From contig NC_073627.1 in NCBI RefSeq assembly GCF_029407905.1, positions 154,075,697-154,139,696 on the forward strand: 64,000 nt of DNA, given 5' to 3'. The position numbers and the translations under genes were made by a program. This document shows positions 1-10,178 of the stretch, in pieces. Positions within the stretch are counted from its first letter, which is position 1. Each line of letters opens with the position of its first letter. The notes under the pieces are model-generated. The model searched no databases and was not told the DNA's origin. It was given only the letters and a program-made list of their open reading frames with translations. The stretch is from Bubalus kerabau. Its lineage: Eukaryota > Chordata > Mammalia > Artiodactyla > Bovidae.

Positions 1-473
1 GTTTCAAGGGGAGAGGAAGAGACCCTAAGCCTGTGAGCCAGAGCAGGAATTCAATGAGATTATATTTGGACAAACAGCAGCATGTGCCAATGTTGATCAG
101 TATTCCCTTCACAGCAGTGTTTTCATTGCTGTGACCCGCTTTGGTCCTCAGCTGGTGTTCATGGTAGTTCCCTTGTGTCCGTTCTGTCCTAGGGAGCTTG
201 CATATGGGGTGTATGCAGCACATCCTTGGCGCTTCTCTTTCTGGGGATGGGATTTATTCAAGGAGCTCCTTTGTGTTGAAGCTCGAAACTTGACCTCCTA
301 CTGTGGTCTCCTGGGAAGTTTTTAAACTCCACATGCCTGAGCCCACCTAGGCTACTAGATCAGGATCTCTGGAGGTGGGATACAAGTTATCGTCCTGGTC
401 AAGCCACAAATAGCAGTCATTGATTTCATGAATGGACATGTGCCTAAAATTTCAATCAATGTGTACTTTTTTT
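1..473. other. Intergenic flank, no gene seen
   Basis: I see no gene here. Positions about 305-395 resemble an hAT MER5-type fragment (a spaced 'cctgagcccac...atctctggaggtggga' pattern), but this is weak. The segment ends at the T-rich site where the CMC2 retrocopy inserted. Confidence 0.5.
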
Positions 474-487
474 AAACCTAACTGCAG
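474..487 (+). repeat. Target-site duplication, left copy (CMC2 retrocopy)
   Basis: AAACCTAACTGCAG, preceded by a run of seven T. The TTTT/AA context fits the known L1 endonuclease preference. It is identical to 1219-1232. Confidence 0.93.
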
Positions 488-668
488 GGGCCGGCCAAGC
501 GGTGTCAGCCGTGGAGGGCGCCGTGCCTTCACCACCCGGAGCTGGCCCGGCTCCGGTGTCCAGACCGCGCGTTTGCAGGCGCAGCGTCTTCGCCGGGGAA
601 TACCGCTTCCGCTCTCCTGGTGTGGCCGCGAGTCGGATTGCTCTGCTGTGTTCCATCTCCTCCTAAAG
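488..668 (+). promoter_or_regulatory. CpG-rich 5' leader inherited from CMC2 mRNA
   Basis: This is GC-rich and holds 20 CpG dinucleotides in 181 bp by direct count, unlike the AT-rich DNA around it. By position it is the copied 5' UTR of CMC2. Retained CpGs suggest a fairly young or unmethylated insertion. It could act as a weak CpG promoter for the retrocopy, but nothing in the sequence proves transcription. Confidence 0.4.
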
Positions 669-908
669 ATGCATCCTGACTTATCTCCACACTTGCACAA
701 GGAAGAATGCAACGTCTTGATTAACTTGCTTAAGGAATATCACAAAAATCACAACATTCTGAAATTTTTTGGTCATTGCAATGATCTTGATCGGGAGATG
801 AGAAAATGCTTGAAGAATGAGTACATGGAAAAGAGGAACAAGAGCAGGGAGCTTGGCAATGCAATGCGAAAGAGACTTTTTAATCCTCCAGAGGAATCTG
901 AAAACTAG
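669..908 (+). pseudogene. CMC2: CMC2 retrocopy, intact 79-codon reading frame
   Basis: The frame opens with MHPDLSPHLH and ends NPPEESEN, and I recognise it as CMC2 (C-x9-C motif containing 2), a small intermembrane-space protein linked to cytochrome c oxidase assembly. The length, 79 residues, is that of the family. The ATG at 669 is chosen because the family protein starts MHPDLSPH; the frame is also open upstream to 432 but only through leader and flank. Cys37 and Cys47 form an intact CX9C pair. In the first pair Cys14 is present, but the partner position 24 is Tyr (codon TAT), where the family has Cys. There is no frameshift or stop. It may be a retrogene or a still-open pseudogene; loss of the disulphide partner argues against normal folding. 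I call it a pseudogene for lack of introns, the TSD and this substitution. Confidence 0.9.
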
Positions 909-1177
909 ATCTTAATTTTCACTGGATGCCTTGCCTGAGAGAAGACCCAAAGACTCTTGGTTGGTAACTGAAGGAATCCTGTTGCATTTGGTCTCTAAAA
1001 TCTTTTGCATGGAAAGTGACCCATGAGAAATCAAGCCTTGGAGAAGTATGGAAACCCTGGATCTGGAATGTTTGTCGGGCAGAGCTGTTTGTACCCTCCT
1101 TCCTCTACCAACACATCTGAGACTTCTGTTTCTTCCCTTTGCCTATGACCTGTTAACATTTGAGTACCTTAACCTTC

Positions 1178-1183
1178 AATAAA
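1178..1183 (+). terminator. Polyadenylation signal AATAAA copied from CMC2 mRNA
   Basis: AATAAA lies 18 nt before the A tract at 1202-1221, the usual spacing between signal and cleavage site. It was copied with the mRNA. Confidence 0.85.
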
Positions 1184-1218
1184 ACTATTGATTCTGATCA
1201 TAAAAAAAAAAAAAAAAA

Positions 1219-1232
1219 AAACCTAACTGCAG
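1219..1232 (+). repeat. Target-site duplication, right copy (CMC2 retrocopy)
   Basis: AAACCTAACTGCAG, a perfect 14/14 match to 474-487. Its first three A residues cannot be told from the poly-A tail. Confidence 0.93.
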
Positions 1233-2124
1233 ACAAGAAAGATACTTGGTACCAGAAATGGGAAAGGGTACAGTATGTGGGGTACCAGCCTGGCACAAAC
1301 ATTCCTGTGCTTTCCACCAGCAAAGTTGTTCACACTTATTTAGCACGTGAGATGAACAGCTTAGCCTTTTCTAGTTAATTAAGTAAACATAGAACTTGAG
1401 ACCGGAATTGCGGACAAAAGTCTTGGGCTCTATTGGCTGGCTCGAGAGTGAGAGACAGAGCAGCTGTCTGGATGTACTTGTGCTTACGTTTGTGGCTGTG
1501 ACATGAGTAGTAGCACTTGAACATTCATAGTATAGCTTATGAATATGCAGAATATATTTGCATTCTCATTTTGGTAGCAGCACTGAAAATAGAAGTAAAA
1601 AAAGTCTGGAAGTTAGAGCAAGAAGCAAAGGCAGCGAGGAGCAGAGCCAAATGATATTCTTAGAACTTTATATTTCAGGTGGAAAGTTGAAGTCACAAAA
1701 CCAGACAGATCTCTCTTTCTTTCCCTAATTAATTATAGGTTGTGAAGTCAGTGTGTGGGCTGGTGTATTCCTTTTTTTTTGAAAAACCGCATATGACAGC
1801 TCTAGGCATCCAGGATTTCATCAGTGTCTCCAGGTGAGCTGTAATTCATGTGAAATGTACACCTGATTGCATAACTGCATGATATTACCCATGTTTCTCC
1901 ATCAAGCACACTTACATCATCTCAGGAGGAGGAGGAGAAATCTCACAGCACTCTTGCACTGTGAGGGAAAAGGTGTCACTCTTTTCCTTTTTTAAAGGAA
2001 TAACTTTAAATCTAAAAATAATTTTAAAATACAATAGGAAACTGAAAAACATCCATTGTCCTTAAAATGTTCAGTAACCTGCCCTGCCTTTCATATTTGG
2101 GGCTTGCAGCAGAACAAAGTGATT
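1233..2124. other. Intergenic, no gene or clear repeat
   Basis: No reading frame of note and no recognised repeat. Confidence 0.5.
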
Positions 2125-2372
2125 CTGGTCTGGGTTTTGGAACCGGGTCACTTGGGTTCAGATTTGCCACCTACAAGGTCATGGGACCTTAGGTAGGTCA
2201 TGTGGCTATTCCCTACCTCAGTTTCCTAGCCTGTAAAGTGGAGGTAACAATTGTAACCCCCTTGTAGGATTGTTAGGAGGATTCAATGCATGAATATGTG
2301 TGAAGTGCTTAGAACAGTGCCTGGCACAGGGTGAAAATCAATTAACTATGATGATCACCATTATTCCTGACT
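2125..2372 (+). repeat. MIR SINE
   Basis: The order of blocks follows the MIR consensus: 'cttgggttcagatttgccac', 'cctcagtttcc', 'ctgtaaagtggagg', 'taggattgttaggaggat', then 'gtgcttagaacagtgcctgg'. This is an ancient tRNA-derived SINE present in all placental mammals. Confidence 0.9.
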
Positions 2373-2397
2373 GCACCCTATGGTTAAAAAAGTAGAC

Positions 2398-2505
2398 ACA
2401 TGCACACACACGTGACAAACACATATGCACAATTACATGCACATGAACACTCACACATACATGCACAGAACACACACACAGACCTGTGGACACACACACT
2501 TTTTC
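2398..2505 (+). repeat. CA-rich imperfect microsatellite
   Basis: ACACAC and ACATGC units with interruptions. Open frames across it are low-complexity artefacts. Confidence 0.8.
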
Positions 2506-4094
2506 CCACAAGCGATAGCATCACACTCTCTATGTGGGGTTGCAGCTTGCTCTTATTTTCACCTCACAATAATCATGAATTTTTTCCCAGGAGGTCTGCC
2601 TTCCTCCAGAGCTGCCACTCCTCTCCTGGTGGGCATGTAGTTGTTCTGAGGTTTCTCTGTCACACATGCAAGGCTTGGCCTGGGTTGCGGATACGCAATT
2701 TTAATTACTCACCAAGATTTGTGCCGGTTTGGATTCCTGCTGACGGTGGAGGCCTCTCTCTCCACTTCATCATGGGAGTGGACGAGCCCTGGGCTCTGCC
2801 AACCCAATCACTGAGAAATGCACTGTCCTTATTTTAATTTGAATTTCTGTAATCATTATTTGTGTGATGGACTCTCATTTGTCTTGTGCAACATGCAAAT
2901 ACTATTCTGAACCGTGTCAATATATTCTTTGGCCTTCACTGTTTTATAGCTGATCCTTTTTTCTACAAACGACAACAACAAAAACCCATGTACAGACAAT
3001 CCACAATTTACTCAAGCCTGTAATTTGCCAAATTAGCACATTTAGGTAAAGAAGAGTTCTAAATTTGGAACTTTGACATTGTTTCCAATTGTAATATTTT
3101 TGAAGTGCTCATCCTTACAAACCAAATCCATCATGCATGTCATTCCTCCAAAAAGTGATCACCAAGTCCCTATCTGTGTGTGTGTCATAATGTTTTTAGG
3201 CATTTAGGTTACATCAGTAAACATATTTTTTTAAGAGCCTGCTGTGTGGAATTAATGATCTATCCCAGATGAAGTGGGAACTGAGATGTGGGCACCAAGA
3301 CAGGAAGTGGCTGTTCTGGGTGGAGTCTTGGGTTGGGGTCCCCAGCTTGCTTCATGACCCCCACCCCCACCCCCAGGCTGTGATGGAGAACATGTATGCA
3401 GGAGGACAGATGGTCCTTCCCTCCTGATGACCTGGAGGCTACAAGGCATGATGGGCCGATGGCACCTCCAAAGCACTGGAACTCTTTTCTATCCAGGTGA
3501 GAGAATGAAGCCCAGTCCCTGGGTGCTGGCCCACTGTTCCTGCCTTTCTCCGAGGGACGCTCCAAAGAGGAAGTATGGCTAATCACACTCTCACTGCTTT
3601 GACTGTGTACACACACAGCCAGCATCTCTGGACTCACTGGGTCTGGCAAGGGCAAGCCAGGCGTCAGGGTTGCCCAGAGGCCTGCAGGGGCCAGCCCTGA
3701 GCCTGCACCCGGCTCTCCGGCCTGCCTCTCACACTAGGCAGTGAGGGCTGGCCCTGCACCCTCAGCTCCAGGTTGAAACAGCCCAGAAGAACTTCAGGGG
3801 CTTTTCCTCAGCCAGTCCTTATCTCTGACCAAGCATGTGGTAGTTGTCACCAAGCCAGCCAGTCAGTCACGAGTGGGGCCATGCTTATAGATGGCGTTGC
3901 TGCTGAACCATGCGGCTGGGATTCAATTCCCGCATCCTCAGGGAACAGTTCACAGATGTCTGCAAAGCCCAGCACTGCCGTGGTCACTGTGGCCTTCGGG
4001 GAGCTGTGGAGCCACTGACACGGTGGTTGTGAGAGGCCCCATCCTTCTCTCACGGAGCCTGTCTGGAAGGCCTTCCGAGGTAGTGATTGGGCAG
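2506..4094. other. Intergenic, no gene seen
   Basis: This stretch is mostly unique. The first 100 bp may be an old L1 3' fragment. A C-rich (CCCCCA)n-like tract lies at 3357-3376. The open frames here (for example 3260-3655 minus) show no family features. Confidence 0.45.
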
Positions 4095-4507
4095 TATGTT
4101 AGTTTCCTGGGCTGCTGTAACTAATTGTCACCAATGTGTGGCTTAAAACAGCACAGTTCTATCCCCTTTCTCTTCTAGAGGCCAGAAGAGTTTCACCAGG
4201 CTGAAGCCATGGTATCTGGGGAAGAATGCATTTCCTTGGTTGTTTCAGCTTCTAGAAGCCACCTGTGTTCCTTGGCTCTTGGCTCCTTCCTCCATCTTCA
4301 GGATGCATCACTCCAGGCTTTTCTCCCACCATCACACCCTCTTCCTTTCTGCTGTCAGTCTCCCCCTGGGTAAGGACCTATATGAGTACACTGGGCCCAC
4401 CCCCAGATCCTTAATCACACCAGCAAAGTCCCTTTTGTCATATTAGTTGAACTTCGCAGGTTCCAGGATTAGGAGTGGTTGGTTCTGGGGGCTTGTTCAG
4501 CTGACCA
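4095..4507 (-). mobile_element. MLT1-type MaLR solo LTR
   Basis: Reading + to -, it shows 'gttagtttcctgggctgctg', 'gtggcttaaaacagcac', 'cttggctcttggctcc', 'aaggaccta', 'gcaaagtccctttt' and 'caggttccagg'. This is the reverse complement of the MLT1 LTR consensus, an ancient non-autonomous endogenous retroviral LTR. No internal retroviral coding sequence is attached. Confidence 0.8.
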
Positions 4508-5366
4508 CAGGCAGGAACCCCTTGGATGGACAAGTACTGACTCTCTGGGCAAGGGTGGTAGGAGGGGGCGTCCAGACAACGAGGGCAGCGCACACCACCA
4601 TGGCCCAGTCCTGACGAGTCAAGGAGTGGGCCAAGCAGAGCCACTGCTGACCAGGCCAGATCTGCACTGGTTAGTCATACAGTGTCAGTCACCCTGAAGA
4701 GAGTGTGGGTCCTTATGGGGAACTATATACCAGCCAGGGAGGCTGGAGTGAGGGATGCACGGCCAGCAACAGTGCAGAGCAGTGGGCCATGTCTACGTAG
4801 ACCTTTCCCCCAAATCATGCAGAGTTGGGGAGATTAGGTGGAGCTGTGAGGAGTCCAGGGCCAGAGAGATTGGAGGAGAAATGCCTAATGGGGGACAGTG
4901 AACTTGGGGGCGCTGGGATGATTGGAAAGAGGGGCCAAGTGGACAGATGCTGGGAGAATAAAACTCACCAACCCGACCCTGGACCCATAGAAAACTGCCC
5001 ATGTGGATCTTCACAAGCCGTGGAGGCCCAGCCCAGGCTGCCCACCTGCTAGTTTGGACCTTACTCTCCCCTTGTTTTGTGACCATCTATAGTGATTGAT
5101 TTCCCTGAACTCCTTGAGGACCACATCTAAACAAATCCATGTCTCTGTCACCTTCAAAGTTCCCACCCAGCCCAGCACATCCACTGCTGAAAGCTTGTTC
5201 CACCCTGTGTGGCGAATAGGCCAGTGGCCGGCTGGGGGTCAGGGTGAGGGACAGAGTCGCCCCTGTGTGGGAGAATTCACAGTTGTCCTCAGATGGCAGG
5301 GTTGGCAGGGAAGGGTCTGAGACCCCCTGGAGACTTCCAGCGACCTTCGTCCTCCAGTTGGCGGCT
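4508..5366. other. Intergenic, no gene seen
   Basis: GC-moderate unique sequence with no recognised repeat and no convincing coding region. Confidence 0.45.
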
Positions 5367-5380
5367 CACTTTATGTGCAT

Positions 5381-5597
5381 GTGTGCAGGCATGCTCAGTT
5401 GTGTCTCACTCTCTGCACCCTCCTGGACTGTAGCCTGCTGGGCTCCTCTGTCCATGGGATTCTCCAGGCAAGAATACTGGAGTGGATTGCCATGGCCTCC
5501 TCCAGGGGATCTTCCTGACCCAGGGATCAAACTAATGTCTCTTGCATTCCCTGCATTGGCAGGTGGGTTCTTTACCACTAGTGCCAGCTGGAAAGCC
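5381..5597 (-). mobile_element. Bov-tA SINE
   Basis: This is a tRNA-Glu-derived ruminant SINE in reverse orientation. The A unit comes first ('ctgggctcctctgtccatgg', 'ctccaggcaagaatactgg'), and the tRNA-like head follows ('cccagggatcaa', 'ttctttaccac'). TSD CACTTTATGTGCAT (5367-5380) matches 5598-5611 at 13 of 14 positions. Confidence 0.93.
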
Positions 5598-5611
5598 CAC
5601 TTTATCTGCAT

Positions 5612-6490
5612 AACATTACACAAATAATGTTGATTTCAAGCAACTCTCATGTGATCCCTGACTGCGCTAAGTAACGGTAAGCCTTGGGCTCTTGCCCAGT
5701 ACCACGCTGGTTGTCATAAACAAGGTCCCCTATGGGCTGACCTGACATCTGGCCCTCTGCCAAGGAGAGTGGCAGGAACTTGCCTGCATCTCCTGAAATG
5801 GGCCTGCGGTGTGGCCATGCATCACCCTGAGAATGCTGGCAGGTCCGAGAGGCCCATCCAGGTGAAGAAGCAGTAACAAGTCAATCCCAAGTGTCAGGTG
5901 GGGCATGAAGCAGGTGTGGGCCCCCAGGGACACAGGCCAATGTTAGGTGGCTGCCTCCATTCCTCTACCCACTTCACACCCTGAATAGCTCAGCTCTCCC
6001 TTCTTCTGGGGGATGTGTAGCCCAAGGCTGATGGGAACGCGGGGCAGAGCCATGTAGCCAGGGCCTTGCTGAGAAGCATGTGTGTAATGTTCAGAGTCTC
6101 TGGCCAGGCCCCAGCTGCTGTCCACACCTCTGCTGGCTGCTGCTTTGTCTCTCTGAGCTCCAGACCCCTCCCCAGTGCCTGTTTACATTCAACTGGACCC
6201 TCTCATGGCCTGAGCTCTGTTCCCTGCATCCCCAAATCCATCCACCTCAGAAATTTTCCCTGCCAAACCACAGAAACAATACTCGGCTTGTTCCCTGGCA
6301 AACACACCTTCTGCAGGCAGACTTGATGAGCCACAAGATGGGTTTATCATGAGATCAAATATCACACTGGAATTTTTTGATTGTCCTTAAAATGTGAGGG
6401 TAAATGGGGTCAGCCTCCTTCAGAGCAGTGTAAGCAGGTTGCAGACTGTTAACTTTGTAAAATAAAACCTCTGGTCCATGGAAAATTAAA
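5612..6490. other. Intergenic, no gene seen
   Basis: Unique sequence. Several overlapping short open frames on both strands show no recognisable family. Confidence 0.45.
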
Positions 6491-7150
6491 GGAATCTGTC
6501 ATACAGAGTGAAGTGAGAAAGTGAAAAATAGATGTTGAATATTAATGCATATATTCAGAATCTAGGGCTTCCCAGGTGCCACAGTGGTAAAGAATCCACC
6601 TGCCACTGCAGGTAATGCAGGAGAGGAAGGATCTTCCTTCCTCTGGGTCAGGAAGATCCCCTGGAGTAGGAAATAACAATCCACTTCAGTATTCTTGCTT
6701 CGAGAATTCCATGGATAGAAGAGCCTGGCGGGCTACAGTCCATAGGGTTGCACAGAATCAGACACAACTGAACATGCACTCATACAATGGAATTTAGAAA
6801 AATGATGCAGATGAACCTATTTGCAAGACAGGAATGGAGCTGCACACCAAGAATGGACATGTGGACACAGTGGGAGAGGGAGGAGGGTTGGACGAACTGG
6901 GATGATAGCATTGACGTATGTACACCACCACACGTAAAATGAATAGCTAGTTGAAAGCCGCTGTACAGCACAGGAAGCTCTGTTCAGCATTCTGTGGTGA
7001 CCTGGAGGGGTGGGATAGAGGGTGGGAGGGAGGCTTCAGAGGGAGGGGATGTAGGTATGCATATAGCTGATTCACTTTGTTGTGGAGTAAAAACTATAAC
7101 AACATTGTAAAGCAATTATACTCCAATAAAAATTTTTAAAAGAAAATAAA
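6491..7150 (+). mobile_element. L1 (artiodactyl type) 3' end, interrupted by Bov-tA
   Basis: It carries the end of ORF2 and the 3' UTR ('gtcatacagagtgaagt', 'agctgattcactttgttgt', 'agcaattatactccaataaa') and ends in an A-rich tail near 7150. It is 5'-truncated. A Bov-tA copy at 6565-6788 splits it, so the L1 is the older insertion. Confidence 0.88.
6565..6788 (+). mobile_element. Bov-tA SINE (sense orientation)
   Basis: It starts GGGCTTCCCAGGTG (the tRNA-like head), then 'gtattcttgcttcgagaatt' and 'cagacacaactgaaca'. A short imperfect TSD, GAATCTA at 6558-6564 versus GAATTTA at 6790-6796, lies within the host L1. It is one of only four plus-strand Bov SINEs in the window. Confidence 0.9.
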
Positions 7151-7671
7151 GGGATCACTAGTGATGATGGGATCCCAGGACACGGGACTCATACACATTC
7201 ACTGTGGAGGTTGCAGAAGAAGAAAAGGCCACATCATTTCCAGTTTGCATCTGGAAGTAACCACACTGAGGTGAAGCTTGGGGCTGACTCAGAAAAACGG
7301 AGGAGCTTCAAGCACTCTCGTAAGATGTGAGGCGACCCAAGCCTCTGTGCTGTCAGCGTCCAGCTGAGGACACTGCTGTCTGCCCTGTGAAAACACTCAG
7401 GAGTGGTTATGGGGCGGGACTTCTGCTCTGAAGCAAGAAATTTCTCAGCCCGGGAGTTGCGGGAATGTCCCTGCTCCTTGTTTGGGGCCAGAATCCTTCT
7501 CCCACTTTGTCATCACTCCAGGAATGATCTCACATGCAGATCAGGCTGCCAGGCACGTCTCAGACCTGGCATTTCTAGGCACAAAGACCGAAACACCATC
7601 CCCACTTTTGTCTCCAGAAGCACAGGGGAAGGTGAGGGATGTGACTAGATCAGCAGAGATAATCTTGCATT
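7151..7671. other. Intergenic, no gene seen
   Basis: Unique sequence between the L1 end and a CHR SINE. Confidence 0.45.
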
Positions 7672-7686
7672 CATTCATGTCTATTT

Positions 7687-7820
7687 ACTTATCCATTCAT
7701 TTATTTATTTAGGCTGTGCAGCACAGATTGCAGGATCTTAGTTTCCTGACCAGGGATTGAACCTGAGTCTTTGGCAGTGAATGCAAGGGAGTCTAACCAA
7801 TGGATTGCCAGGGAATTCCT
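7687..7820 (-). mobile_element. CHR-2-type cetartiodactyl SINE
   Basis: In reverse it shows a (TTTA)n tail, 'aggctgtgcagcac', 'ggatcttagtttcctgacca', 'gggattgaacc' and 'gccagggaattcc'. TSD CATTCATGTCTATTT (7672-7686) matches 7821-7835 at 14 of 15 positions. Confidence 0.88.
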
Positions 7821-7899
7821 CATTCATGTGTATTTTAAACATCAACTGGAAAGTTTGACACCCTGAGTGTCATCAGAACTACCTTCATCAGTAGCTAAT

Positions 7900-8382
7900 G
7901 CTTATGCTCTGCTGCTGCTGCTGCTGCTACGTCGCTTTAGTCGTGTCCGACTCTGTGCGACCCCATAGATGGCAGCCCACCAGGCTCCCCCGTCCCTGGG
8001 ATTCTCCAGGCAAGAATACTGGAGTGGGTTGCCATTTCCTTCTCCAATGCATGAAAGTGAAAAGTGAAAGTGAAGCCACTCAGTCATGTCCGACTCTTCG
8101 CGACTCCATGGACTGCAGCCCACCAGGCTCCTCCATCCATGGGATTTTCCAGGCAAGAGTACTGGAGTGGGGTGCCATGCTTGTGCTCAATCGTGTCCAA
8201 CTCTTTGCAACCCCATGGACTGTGGCTCCTCTAAAATGGGATTTCCCAGGCAAGAATACTGGAGTGGGTTGGCATTTCCTTCTCCAGGAGATCTTCCTGA
8301 CCCAGGGATTGAACTAGCATCTCTTGTGTCCTCTACATTGGCAGGTGGATTCTTTACCAATGAGCCACTGGGAAAGCCACTT
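7900..8382 (-). mobile_element. Composite SINE: Bov-tA head plus two further Bov-A units
   Basis: Read on the minus strand it holds a tRNA-like head and a Bov-A unit (8382 down to about 8178), then a second and a third Bov-A unit (8178 down to 7911) joined by the usual 'ttcactttcacttttcac' linker and ending in a (CAG)n tail. TSD ATCAGTAGCTAAT is perfect at 7887-7899 and 8383-8395 and flanks the entire 483-bp block, with no TSD at the inner junction. The simplest reading is one retroposition of a tRNA plus three-unit transcript, or a template switch during one insertion. Later recombination is an alternative. Confidence 0.85.
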
Positions 8383-8395
8383 ATCAGTAGCTAAT

Positions 8396-9654
8396 TACCT
8401 GCAATTCCCACCAGAACTGACAGCTGTAAAATCACGCTTCCTAGAGACTCTTCTAGGACAGTGCATCACACACAATCTTTGGTGAAGGACTGCATCATTT
8501 TAGTTGTTCTCAATCTCTCTCTCTTTTTTTTAATTTTATTTTATTTAACTTTACAGTATTATACTGGTTTTGCCATATATCTCTCAATCTCTTTTGGACT
8601 AGCATTTTTGTAAGAGGCAATAAGCATGAATTACTGAAAAATGGGCACATATTGGATGTGGTCAGAGTTCAGATTGCTGTAAAAGTTCTAAACGCTCACT
8701 CTTTGCTTTCAATGTCCCTGTCATGGAGCAAGATGAGCAGCTTGCTAATGGGCCAAGGCTGCAGACCACACCGGAATCATGCTGGCAGCCCAACGCCCCA
8801 GATTCTCTGTGTTCCTATTTCAATCACGAACAAGCTTTATATTGTTCTTATAAACCACCAGTACTGTCAGGCTGTCAGCCACAAAGTCTTTTGTTAGACC
8901 GTAGACCCCGAATTTTCAAATGGGAAATGTGGTGTATAGGTGTGTGTATTTCCCTCTTCGGGAAATCCTAATGAAATTATTCTGTGGAGGGATGCTTGGC
9001 CATGTTGAATGACACCTGGGCATGTTCACTTGGTCAGAGTCACTGTTTGAACTCAGTTTTATCCTCTAGGTAGCATGCTGGTTCTTAATAACTAGCTAAA
9101 GAAGTTCTCACTTCTCATTATCACAGATCTTCTGAGCAGGAAGGTCACTTAGCTACACAGTGAAAAACCACAAGAACATCTGTCAAAATAGAAACTGCAA
9201 TGCTTTCTTCAAAGAATTCACATTTACACGTTTATAAGTTCTGCTGAACATGCCAGTTATAAGCAGCATAGGCCCATTTGCCTCCTGGATTTTTCTATAT
9301 CATTCCCTTCAAAACACACAGTTTTTCCAGGGTTCTAGTACTATATTTGGGTTTCTGCTAAACCAGTAATTTGGTTTTCTGGGTTTCTTTGCCCAGAGTT
9401 CATTTTTCTTTCTTTTGAAGCAATCATTTATTACCAAACACTGCAAGATCTTAAAAGACATCATGAAATGAAGTTTAATATTACAATGGGAATTGAAGTT
9501 GGTTCTTAGTGGCTTGAATTAGTCATTTCTGTTACAGTGGAGGTGACTTCGATTCTGAGATTCTCACGAAAGTGTTAGTTTGTTAACTTGATGCTTTAAA
9601 AAATGCCCTTTTTTAGAGGTCATATTTTGTTATGTTACAGTGCTGATGTCATGC
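8396..9654. other. Intergenic, no gene seen
   Basis: Unique AT-rich sequence apart from the 63-bp L1 tail at 8519-8581. Confidence 0.45.
8519..8581 (-). mobile_element. Ultra-short L1 3' tail insertion
   Basis: In reverse it is a poly-T run, 'aattttattttattt', 'aactttacag' and 'ctggttttgcca', which are the last 60 or so bases of artiodactyl L1. TSD TCTCAATCTCT is perfect at 8508-8518 and 8582-8592, so this is a true, extremely 5'-truncated insertion rather than an eroded copy. Confidence 0.8.
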
Positions 9655-9976
9655 TTTACTCAGAAAACATGTCGGGAAGTGTTCCCTCCGCCTCCTATTT
9701 CCTGAAAGAGTTTGTGCACTATTGATGTTGTTACTTTTTTGAATATTTGACAGGTTTCTCTTATGAAACCTGGTGGGTTTTGTTTGGAGTCTGGGTCTGG
9801 AGTTTCCTTGGTGGGGAGGTTTGTGGTGACAAACTCAACTTCTTTTGTAAATATAGGGCGATTCCCATTTTCTCCTTCATCTTGTGTAAATTTTGGTAAG
9901 CTGTAGTTTTCAAGGAATTTGCCCATTTTATTCAGTTGCCAAAGTGATAGCATACAGTTGTTTACAAAATTGGCTT

Positions 9977-10178
9977 AGAGACATCTTGATAGTCAGTGGT
10001 TAAGAATCTGTCTTCCAATGCAGGAGATGCGGATTGTTTCCCTGGGCAGGAAACAAAGATCCCGCATGCCGCAGACAAACCAGGACGTATCACAACTACA
10101 GAAGGCCGCACGCTGCAGTGAAACATCCCGTGTACTGCAACTGAGACCCGATGCAGCCAAATACATAAACGTTCAAAA
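9977..10178 (+). mobile_element. CHR-1-type cetartiodactyl SINE
   Basis: Blocks 'gtcagtggttaagaatctg', 'ttccaatgcaggagatgcgg', 'aagatcccgcatgccgc' and 'gacccgatgcagcca'. TSD AAAATTGGCTT is perfect at 9966-9976 and 10179-10189. Confidence 0.9.

Larger units (their letters stand above)
488..1221 (+). mobile_element. CMC2: Processed retrocopy of CMC2 mRNA (whole insert)
   Basis: This is a complete, intronless mRNA-like insert. It has a GC-rich 5' leader, a 79-codon reading frame, a 3' UTR of about 270 nt, AATAAA, and an A tract at 1202-1221. It is bounded by a perfect 14-bp direct repeat that starts after a T-run. These are the hallmarks of L1-mediated mRNA retroposition. The parent CMC2 gene is multi-exon in mammals (known for the gene, not visible here). 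The leader looks nearly complete rather than 5'-truncated, which is less common among processed pseudogenes. The right TSD overlaps the last A residues of the tail. Confidence 0.93.
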
